Of a DNA stretch of 64,000 nucleotides, positions 57,102 to 64,000 are shown piece by piece; positions within the stretch are counted from its first letter, which is position 1; each line of letters starts with the position of its first letter. A model generated the notes under the pieces. The model did no database searches. It saw nothing but the letters and a program-made list of their open reading frames with translations, and was not told where the DNA came from. The stretch comes from Spirochaetales bacterium (GTDB taxonomy: Bacteria; Spirochaetota; Spirochaetia; Treponematales; Treponemataceae). The DNA lies in NCBI GenBank assembly GCA_003252395.1, contig QKEL01000003.1:62001-126000 (forward strand). The letters run 5' to 3'. The translations under genes were made by a program, and so were the position numbers.

Positions 57102-59552
57102 CTATTTTACCACGACTTTCTTCAGTTTCCAAATGTCGCGCACGTACTCCTCGATCGTACGGTCGGAACTGAACTTGCCGGAGCGGGCGACGTTGAGGAA
57201 CGCCATCTTCGCCCAGCGTTTCTCGTCTCGGTACGCCTGCTCGAGCCGCTCGTGCGCCGCGGCGTACGCGTCGAAATCGGCGAGTACGTAATACACGTCC
57301 GGCCGCTGGCCCTCGATGCCGTACACGAGCGATTCGTACAGTTCGCGGAACAGCCCGTCGGTCTGCGCGCCGAAGGTTCCGTCCACGAGCTGGTTGACCA
57401 CGGCGGCGAGCCGGGGATTCCGCGCTAGGTATTCCTGGGGGCTATAGTTGTGCCCGGTCTCGATATTCTGGATTTCGTCGGCGGTTAGCCCGAAAATAAA
57501 GGCGTTCTCGGCTCCGGCCTCTTCCACGATCTCGATATTCGCCCCGTCGAGGGTACCGATGGTGACCGCCCCGTTCAGCATGAACTTCATGTTTCCGGTT
57601 CCCGAGGCTTCCTTGCCGGCGGTGGAAATCTGCTCGGACACGTCGGCGGCGGGAAAGAGCTTTTCCGCCAGCGACACCCGGTAGTTCTCCACGAACACGA
57701 CCCGAAGCCGGCCCTTCACCCGGTGATCGTTGTTCACCCGGTCCGCCACGGAGTTAATCAGCTTAATGATGCTCTTCGCCCGCCGATAGCCCGACGCGGC
57801 CTTGGCCCCGAAGAGGAAGGTGCGCGGGGCGGGATCGTAGGAGGGATCTTCCACGATGCGCTGATACAGGTACATCACGTGGAGAACGTTCAGGAGCTGC
57901 CGCTTGTACTCGTGCAGCCGCTTGATCTGAACGTCGAAGATCGAATCGGGATCGATGAATACGTTTTGAGTTTCCTTGAGATAGCGGGCAAGCTCCACCT
58001 TGTTCGCGGCCTTGATCGCCATGAACTCGTCGAGGGTCGCCTCGTCGTCCGCGAATTTTTCGAGCTTTTTAAGCAACGAAAGGTCTTTTTCCCACCCATG
58101 GCCGATCTTCTTCGTGATGAAGGCCGAAAGGTCCCGGTTGGCGCTGGCCAGCCATCGGCGCTGGGTCACGCCGTTGGTCTTGTTGTTGAATTTGCCGGGG
58201 TACAGGTCGTACCAGTCCCGCAGCTCGGAGTTCTTCAGTATGTCGGTATGCAGGGCGGCCACGCCGTTCACCGAGAAGGCCGCGTGTATCGCGAGCCACG
58301 CCATATGGATTTTCCCTTCGGAGATGATGGACATGCGGTTTTGGCGCTGCCAGTCCTCGGGGAACTTTTCCCTGAGCTGCGCGACGAACCGGCGATTGAT
58401 CTCCTCGACGATTTGGTACACCCGGGGAAGCAATCCCTGGAAGATATCGAGGGGCCACTTTTCGAGGGCTTCCGCGAGGATGGTATGGTTGGTATAGGCG
58501 AACGTCTTCGTCACGATGGCCCAGGCGTCGTCCCAGCCCAGCTCGTGCTCGTCGATCAACAGCCGCATGAGCTCGGGAATCGCGACCACGGGATGGGTAT
58601 CGTTCAGCTGAATCACGTTATAGTCGGCGAATTTAGAGAAGTCCGAGCCGTGGTCGCGGCGGTATTTCGCCAAGAGGTCCTGCAGGCTCGCTGAGGAAAA
58701 GAAATACTGCTGCTTCAGCCGGAGCGCCTTCCCGGAAGGGCCCGAATCGTTGGGGTACAGCACGCGGGAGATATTCTCGGCGGAGTTCTGGCGCTCCACG
58801 GCGCGGTTATAGTGCATGTCGTTAAAGAGCTGGAGATCGAAACCGTTCTCGCTCGCGGCCTCCCACAGGCGAAGCCGGTTCACGGTCTTGGTGTCGAATC
58901 CGACGATGGGAACGTCGTAGGGAATGGCGGTGACCTCTTCCCCGCCCTCGATCCGGAAGGCGATATGGCCGTTGGCCCGGGCTTCGGGCACGGGCTTGCC
59001 GCCGAAGGTAACCTTCACGGCGAGATCGGAGCGCTTCACTTCCCAGGGGTCGCGGTGCTTAAGCCAGTTGTCGGGATACTCCACCTGGTAGCCGTTTTCG
59101 ATTCGCTGCTCGAACATGCCGTACTCATAGCGGATTCCGTATCCGTGGCCCGGATAGTCCAAAGTCGCCAGGGAGTCGAGAAAGCAGGCGGCGAGGCGGC
59201 CCAAGCCCCCGTTGCCAAGGCCGGCGTCGGGTTCTTCTTCCTCGATGGAGGTATAGTCGAAATCGAGCTCGTCCAACACGTCCTTAACCGACTCCATAAT
59301 GCCGAAGTTGATCAGGTTATTGCTCAGGGCGCGCCCCATGAGGAATTCGGCGGAAAGGTAGTACATCTGTCGAACCGCGCCGTCCTCGTATTTTTTTCGG
59401 GTCGCCATCCAGTTGGTTTGGACGTATTCCATGACCGAGGCCGAAACCGCATCGTATATATCGTGCTTGTTCGCCTCTTCCAGATGCTTTCCGTAATTCC
59501 GCTTGAGCCTAGTACGAATCGAGTCTTTAAAGCTTTCCTTATCGAAATTCAT
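57102..59552 (-). CDS. glgP: Glycogen/starch/maltodextrin phosphorylase
   Basis: An 816-residue PLP enzyme that releases glucose-1-phosphate from alpha-1,4-glucans. Conserved text: PDAGLGNGGLGRLAACFLDS near 105, and the PLP site EASGTGNMKFMLNGA near 640 with the Schiff-base lysine. Length is normal. I start it at 59552 (MNFDKESFKD) with AAGGGG 8 bases upstream. It follows glgX by 182 bp on the same strand; together they degrade glycogen. The gap holds ACCGTA...TACGGT (59633-59654), a possible operator. Confidence 0.96.
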   Translation of the reverse strand: MNFDKESFKDSIRTRLKRNYGKHLEEANKHDIYDAVSASVMEYVQTNWMATRKKYEDGAVRQMYYLSAEFLMGRALSNNLINFGIMESVKDVLDELDFDYTSIEEEEPDAGLGNGGLGRLAACFLDSLATLDYPGHGYGIRYEYGMFEQRIENGYQVEYPDNWLKHRDPWEVKRSDLAVKVTFGGKPVPEARANGHIAFRIEGGEEVTAIPYDVPIVGFDTKTVNRLRLWEAASENGFDLQLFNDMHYNRAVERQNSAENISRVLYPNDSGPSGKALRLKQQYFFSSASLQDLLAKYRRDHGSDFSKFADYNVIQLNDTHPVVAIPELMRLLIDEHELGWDDAWAIVTKTFAYTNHTILAEALEKWPLDIFQGLLPRVYQIVEEINRRFVAQLREKFPEDWQRQNRMSIISEGKIHMAWLAIHAAFSVNGVAALHTDILKNSELRDWYDLYPGKFNNKTNGVTQRRWLASANRDLSAFITKKIGHGWEKDLSLLKKLEKFADDEATLDEFMAIKAANKVELARYLKETQNVFIDPDSIFDVQIKRLHEYKRQLLNVLHVMYLYQRIVEDPSYDPAPRTFLFGAKAASGYRRAKSIIKLINSVADRVNNDHRVKGRLRVVFVENYRVSLAEKLFPAADVSEQISTAGKEASGTGNMKFMLNGAVTIGTLDGANIEIVEEAGAENAFIFGLTADEIQNIETGHNYSPQEYLARNPRLAAVVNQLVDGTFGAQTDGLFRELYESLVYGIEGQRPDVYYVLADFDAYAAAHERLEQAYRDEKRWAKMAFLNVARSGKFSSDRTIEEYVRDIWKLKKVVVK

Positions 59553-59734
59553 GTTCTGTCCCCTTGCTGCTTCGGGAATCTCGGGATGCCGCGCGGGGAA
59601 TCCTCCGATCCTCAAAATATGGCTGTATGGACCGTACGGGAAAACCTACGGTTCAAAAACTCAGGACCGCATTGCCCCAAGTCGTCTCGGAATACCAATC
59701 GTAAACTGAAGGTAAACCGGTTTATAAAGGCATA

Positions 59735-61885
59735 TTACACCATCTTCGAGATGAGCACAACACCGCTTCGTCCGGCAACCCGGTATTTAGACTGGTTTTG
59801 AAGCTTTTCTTCCGATCCCGGCGGCAGAATATCCCGGGGCGAGGGCACGCTCGTGTCGATCACGCGTTCCCAGGTTTTCCCAGGGGGAGGCGGGCAGAGG
59901 GTCACGGTCAAATCCGAGACGGACGCGTTAAACATGACGCAAAAATCGTTCTCGTCGCAGTCCCGGGCCACGGTCGCGCGGCTGCCCAGAAGGCGGTAGG
60001 CGATGAATTTATCGAGACGTCCCCAGTTCGCGCCCTTTCCGTCGGGACCGAACCAGGAAACGTCGGGCATGGTATGGGAAGAAAGCTGCGCCCCGGTGAG
60101 AAATTCCGGCCGAAGGAAGGTTTGATGCCGCTTGCGGAAGGCGATCAACTCGGACACGAACCGCAAAATATCGGCGTGCGCGTCCATCCGGGACCAGTCG
60201 AGCCAGGAAAGATCGTTGTCCTGGCAATAGGCGTTGTTGTTGCCCTGCTGGGTCCGGCGCACCTCGTCGCCCATTAGGATCATCGGGGTGCCGAGGGAGA
60301 CCAGCATGGTCAGGAACAGGTTCTTTATTTGCCGGTCCCGGACCCGCTCTATGGAGGCGTTCGGGCTGGGGCCTTCCATGCCGTAGTTATAGCTTACGTT
60401 GTGGTTACCGCCGTCCCGGTTGTCCTCCCCGTTGGCCTCGTTGTGCTTGCCGTTGTAGGAAACCAGGTCGTTTAGGGTAAAGCCGTCGTGGCTGGTGAGG
60501 AAATTGATAGAGTGGAACGGCTTTCTGCCGTCCCGCAGGTAAAGGTCGGACGAACCGGTAACCCGGGTGGCCAAATGGCTGACGAGCCCGTCGTCTCCCC
60601 GCCAAAAGGCGCGCACGTCGTCCCGGAAACGGTCGTTCCATTCGGCCCAGCGCCCCCCGGGAAACCAGCCCACCTGATAGGCGCCGCCGGCGTCCCAGGC
60701 CTCGGCGATGATCTTCGTGTCCCGCAGGACCGGGTCTTCGGCGATGCGCTCGATCATGGGCGGGTTCTCGAGGAGGTTGCCCTTCTGGTCGCGGCCCAGG
60801 ATGGACCCCAGGTCAAAGCGGAAACCGTCCACGTGCATTTCGGTAACCCAGTAGCGCAGGCAGTCCAGGATAAAGGTCCGCACCACCGGATGGTTACAGT
60901 TGACCGTATTCCCGCAGCCCGAATAGTTTCGGTAATAGCGGCGGTTGTCCTCGAGCATGTAGTACACCGGATTGTCGAAGCCGCGGAAGCACATGGTAAC
61001 GCCCCGCTCGTTCCCCTCGGCGGTGTGGTTGAACACGATGTCCAGGATCACCTCGATCCCCGCCCGGTGCAGGGCCTTAACCATCTCCTTGAACTCGCGG
61101 ACCGGGCCGTCGCCGACGCGATCGGAGGAAAAGGACGATTTTGGGGAGAAAAAGGCGATGGTGCTGTAGCCCCAGTAATTCTTGAGCCGCTCCCCCGTTT
61201 CCGGGTTGGCGCGCGCGTTTTCCCACTCGTCGAATTCCTGGACGGGAAGGAGCTCTATTCCGGTAATGCCGAGGCCCTTCAGATACGGGATCGACTCGAT
61301 CACGCCGCGATAGGTGCCGGGATGCTCGACGGGGGAAGAGGGATGTACCGTCAGCCCCCGAACGTGGGCCTCGTAAAGGACGCTCTTGCGAAGGGCGTAA
61401 TTGAGCGGGCGATCGCCTTCCCAATCGAAGTCGTCGTCGTCCACCACCACGCATTTGGGAAAGTGCTCGGCGCTATGGCGGGTGGAATAGGCGAGATCTG
61501 GGTCGCTATGATGGGGATGGGAGGAGCGCTTTTCCAGGCCCTGGAAGACCGATTGCTGGGTGAGGGCCTTCGCGTACGGGTCGAGCAGGTATTCGTTAAC
61601 GTTGAACCGAAGACCCTCGAAGGGCCTGAAGGGACCGTCGACCCGGTACAGGTAGAGGGCCCCGGCGGAAAGCCCCTCGACGAACACGTGCCAAATATCG
61701 CCCGTTCGGTTAACCCGCGAATCGAGGACGAAGGAGGCGCTGGGGGCGGCGTCGTCGGGCGCCTCGAATAATTCCAGGATTACCGAGGTACCGTGCCGCG
61801 AAAAAACGCTGAAATTTACGCCGCCGGCAAAAACCGTCGCGCCGGAGGGCAGCGGCTTTCCGGGCAAAAGGTTCATTTTTTCCAT
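59735..61885 (-). CDS. glgX: Glycogen debranching enzyme GlgX
   Basis: A 716-residue GH13 enzyme that hydrolyses alpha-1,6 branch points left by phosphorylase. An N-terminal CBM48 region (about 10-110) is followed by the TIM-barrel with VDGFRFDLGSILG (nucleophile Asp), TKIIAEAWDAGG (acid/base Glu) and FLTSHDGFTLNDLVSY (third Asp). Start at 61885, with TATACT about 11 bases upstream, so the leader is only a few nucleotides. Divergent from the cNMP/HATPase gene. Confidence 0.95.
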   Translation of the reverse strand: MEKMNLLPGKPLPSGATVFAGGVNFSVFSRHGTSVILELFEAPDDAAPSASFVLDSRVNRTGDIWHVFVEGLSAGALYLYRVDGPFRPFEGLRFNVNEYLLDPYAKALTQQSVFQGLEKRSSHPHHSDPDLAYSTRHSAEHFPKCVVVDDDDFDWEGDRPLNYALRKSVLYEAHVRGLTVHPSSPVEHPGTYRGVIESIPYLKGLGITGIELLPVQEFDEWENARANPETGERLKNYWGYSTIAFFSPKSSFSSDRVGDGPVREFKEMVKALHRAGIEVILDIVFNHTAEGNERGVTMCFRGFDNPVYYMLEDNRRYYRNYSGCGNTVNCNHPVVRTFILDCLRYWVTEMHVDGFRFDLGSILGRDQKGNLLENPPMIERIAEDPVLRDTKIIAEAWDAGGAYQVGWFPGGRWAEWNDRFRDDVRAFWRGDDGLVSHLATRVTGSSDLYLRDGRKPFHSINFLTSHDGFTLNDLVSYNGKHNEANGEDNRDGGNHNVSYNYGMEGPSPNASIERVRDRQIKNLFLTMLVSLGTPMILMGDEVRRTQQGNNNAYCQDNDLSWLDWSRMDAHADILRFVSELIAFRKRHQTFLRPEFLTGAQLSSHTMPDVSWFGPDGKGANWGRLDKFIAYRLLGSRATVARDCDENDFCVMFNASVSDLTVTLCPPPPGKTWERVIDTSVPSPRDILPPGSEEKLQNQSKYRVAGRSGVVLISKMV

Positions 61886-61946
61886 CTATACCGGCAAGTA
61901 TAGTGCGGGGAACGGTTTTATGCTAGAATAACTATCCGGAGTGTTT

Positions 61947-63275
61947 ATGAAAAGTATACCCGTGGTAAGTAAAACGCAGAGCACGATTCACGCCTTCCAA
62001 AAGGCATGCGACGCCTCTTCCGGCGCCTTCGTCCCCGTTATTCTCGGAACTCACGAGGAAACCATCGCGTATTTTAACTATGAACTTCCGGAAATCAAGA
62101 TCATCGACTTCGGGGATTCGCTTATCGACGCCCAAGCGTTAATGGATTCCGTTCATGATGACCCCTGGCTCCTGTTCGGCGGCATTATCGCGATCGTAAA
62201 CGATCACGGGAGCAAGGTGGCCCTGGAAAAGCAGCGCGATCCGAATATCGCCCTGGTGCTCATGAGAAAGGAATTCGAGGCCAACGCGGCCCGGGTACTG
62301 CGCATCCTTTCGCGGAACGCCCAGTTCCTGTTCAACCGCGGCATGCAGCAGCAGATGAACACCAACGAAACGGGGACCTTCACGAGCGACAACGACCCCA
62401 CGGACATCCTGTTTTACTGCAATCTCATCACGTCCTACCTCTATAACACGAACCGCATCAACGAGGACGGCCGCAGCGCGGTACAGGGCGCCCTGATGGA
62501 ATTGCTCCTAAACGCGCTGGAGCACGGCAACTGCAAAATATCCTACGAGGAAAAAACCGCATGGCTTTCGAAGGGCAAGAATATGCTCGACCTCATAGCC
62601 ATAAAGGCCAGCCAGAGCGAGGTGAGTAGGCGCAAGGTGTATATCTCCTACGACATAAGCAATGCCCGTACCCGCATATCGGTCCGCGACGACGGCGAAG
62701 GCTTCGACTGGCGGGAACGGATGGAAGGGGAACTGAAGCCCGGGCTGCACGGCATGGGAATAAAGCTCGCCGAATCCTTCGTGAGCAAAATCGCGTACAA
62801 CGAAAAGGGAAACGAGGCTTCCTTCGAGATCCCGAACCTGCGCAACGTCACCAATTCCATCCCGGCAATCATGAAGGAACAGCCCATCCTTACCTTCGAG
62901 GACAAGCAGCTCGTGTGCCGGGAGAACGAGCCGACGAACCATCTCTTCTATATCCGTTCGGGGAAATTCGCGGTATACGTGCAGCGAAAGCTCGTTACCG
63001 TGCTCACGCCGAACGATATCTTCATCGGGGAAATGTCGTTTCTCCTGAACGACCGCCGTTCGGCCACGATCATCTCCATCGGGCCCGGAACCCTCGTTAA
63101 AATCCCGAAGATGGAGTTTATCGCGCTCATCCGCGCGTATCCCCACTACGGGGTATTCCTATCGCGGCTCCTGGCCCAGCGCCTGGCGCGGCAATCCACG
63201 CAAACCGTGCAGATTCGCAACGAGTTTACCAAGGTGAAGGAAGAGCTCGAAAGCATTCGCGCCCCGGGGCTCTGA
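61947..63275 (+). CDS. Regulator with receiver-like, HATPase and cNMP-binding domains
   Basis: A 442-residue three-part protein. Residues about 1-135 look like a degenerate receiver (PEIKIIDFGDSLIDA, then ALVLMRKEF). Residues about 160-300 form a HATPase_c domain of anti-sigma/RsbW type (LMELLLNALEHGN N-box, VRDDGEGFDWRERM G1 box, GLHGMGIKLAESF). Residues about 315-430 form a cNMP-binding domain (TNHLFYIRSGKFAVYVQRKL). Treponema species have proteins like this. Start at ATG 61947 with GGAG 5 bases upstream; the GTG at 61941 is less likely. Signal-integration role inferred. Confidence 0.8.
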   Translation: MKSIPVVSKTQSTIHAFQKACDASSGAFVPVILGTHEETIAYFNYELPEIKIIDFGDSLIDAQALMDSVHDDPWLLFGGIIAIVNDHGSKVALEKQRDPNIALVLMRKEFEANAARVLRILSRNAQFLFNRGMQQQMNTNETGTFTSDNDPTDILFYCNLITSYLYNTNRINEDGRSAVQGALMELLLNALEHGNCKISYEEKTAWLSKGKNMLDLIAIKASQSEVSRRKVYISYDISNARTRISVRDDGEGFDWRERMEGELKPGLHGMGIKLAESFVSKIAYNEKGNEASFEIPNLRNVTNSIPAIMKEQPILTFEDKQLVCRENEPTNHLFYIRSGKFAVYVQRKLVTVLTPNDIFIGEMSFLLNDRRSATIISIGPGTLVKIPKMEFIALIRAYPHYGVFLSRLLAQRLARQSTQTVQIRNEFTKVKEELESIRAPGL

Positions 63276-63280
63276 ACGCG

Positions 63281-64000
63281 GTGCGGAACCCGGTTGAAAG
63301 CCTAATACGCGATTACGGGGGCGAACCGAAAACGGTTTTCGTCTTTCCCTCAGACATTGCCGCATCCCTCTGGCGGGAAGAGGCCCTGGGCATACTGGGC
63401 GTCGGGACCGTCGAGGCCCGGCGATTCATCGCCTGGGACCGGTTCAAGGCCGAGGCGATCCGCTCCGTCGTGGGAAACCGGCAGCCCGTAACCGCCCCGT
63501 TGCGCGGCCTGTACGCGCGCGATCTCGCGCGGCGAAACGCCCAGGCCGAGCCCCGCCTGTTCCGTTCCCTCATACCCGAGTCCTTCGCCGCCGAAAGCGC
63601 CCCGTTCGCGCCCTGGATCGGCCGGCTATTGCCCCAACTCGCCCTGTGGGGCGAAAAGCGGAGGCGGGCGAGCGACATGCCCCTGTTCCCGGTGCCCGCG
63701 GACGAGGAAGACGACGATCTCGAATTCCTGAAAGAGGATTATCGCCGCTTCCTCGACCGTCACGAACTGTATGAACCTTCCTGGGAGCGCCCTCCCCTCA
63801 GGGAAACGGGTTTTTTCTACGTAATCCTCTTTATCGAGGCCATAGAGGACTGGAACGAATTCGCGCCCATTCTGGGAAAGGCGCCCTTCGTCCGTCCGGT
63901 TTCCTGCCTGGATTTGCCCGCCCTCTCGGGCGAAGCGCCGGAAGCCCGCGTCTTCGAGTCTACCCGGGACGAATTCAAGGCCTGCGCGCTGGCCATAGAG
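63281..64000 (+). CDS. AddB-like PD-(D/E)xK nuclease, 5' part
   Basis: An open frame from a GTG at 63281 to the window end gives 240 residues. The N-terminus contains TVFVFPSDIAASLWREEALG and RRFIAWDRFKAEAIR, which resemble the start of AddB/RexB-type recombination nucleases in treponemes. These combine inactivated helicase and C-terminal nuclease parts. Only the first fifth is visible. It begins 5 bp after the cNMP/HATPase gene stop. The name is a resemblance, not certain. Confidence 0.65.
   Translation, partial: MRNPVESLIRDYGGEPKTVFVFPSDIAASLWREEALGILGVGTVEARRFIAWDRFKAEAIRSVVGNRQPVTAPLRGLYARDLARRNAQAEPRLFRSLIPESFAAESAPFAPWIGRLLPQLALWGEKRRRASDMPLFPVPADEEDDDLEFLKEDYRRFLDRHELYEPSWERPPLRETGFFYVILFIEAIEDWNEFAPILGKAPFVRPVSCLDLPALSGEAPEARVFESTRDEFKACALAIE

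Noticed and set aside
1-64000. tRNA, rRNA, transposase, prophage or attachment site
   Set aside because: I looked for cloverleaf 3' ends, 16S/23S segments and transposase motifs and saw none; a covariance search would be more sensitive.

Overview
The window looks like part of the chromosome of a high-GC, Gram-negative spirochaete, most likely a relative of the treponemes. This is inferred from gene content. There are outer-membrane barrels and signal peptides, many HD-GYP proteins, a methyl-accepting chemotaxis protein, and a receiver-like/HATPase/cNMP protein next to an AddB-like gene. There is also a small Cys-rich 'PurH'-type protein and a CUT1 sugar-binding protein whose mature end is AGGGKEA-like. 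I saw no rRNA, tRNA, CRISPR array, phage or transposase gene.

Layout. 1-9.2 kb: two tandem GH39 beta-xylosidases (one cut by the window edge) divergent from an AraC regulator; a LysE exporter divergent from a MocR regulator; a VOC protein and an ATP-cone/Mrr nuclease divergent from an amidohydrolase; rsgA with a long structured leader and a 14-codon upstream ORF. 9.4-18.8 kb: a chemotaxis receptor, a YcaQ-type glycosylase, a prenyltransferase with a phosphoribosyltransferase, LUD and sirtuin genes, and an HD-GYP sensor. 19-27 kb: GAPDH, a GlxA-type regulator, a flavodoxin lipoprotein with an outer-membrane barrel, a Crp-type regulator, an oxidoreductase and a MATE pump. 27-35 kb: a glycan operon with a solute-binding protein, two permeases and two GH31 enzymes. 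The operon has no ATPase of its own, so it probably shares one. With GH39 it points to xylan or xyloglucan oligosaccharide use. 35-41 kb: HD-GYP and EAL phosphodiesterases, a membrane protein, an EEP phosphatase and a flavodoxin. 41-48 kb: an envelope lipid-export module (porin, LolA-like protein, MMPL/RND pump) divergent from its likely TetR repressor, with an operator over the pump's -10 box, then a FemAB protein. 48.8-57 kb: dus, YwlG, hypotheticals, a methyltransferase, a receiver/HD-GYP protein, a drug/metabolite transporter and small enzymes. 57-64 kb: glycogen breakdown (glgX, glgP), then a cNMP/HATPase regulator and the start of an AddB-like nuclease.

Three cross-cutting patterns stand out. 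(1) Thirteen genes have a sigma70-like -10 box only 5-8 nt before the ATG and no Shine-Dalgarno, often with a -35 at 17-18 nt, which predicts leaderless mRNAs. Other genes here carry ordinary AGGAG sites. (2) At least five intergenic copies of a GC-rich repeat end in CTGCCTC and share a GGGGGCTCCGCG-like core. Two lie next to GH31 genes that lack the usual last C-terminal domain. (3) Every cyclic-di-GMP enzyme seen is degradative: three HD-GYP proteins and one EAL protein with a dead GGDEF domain.
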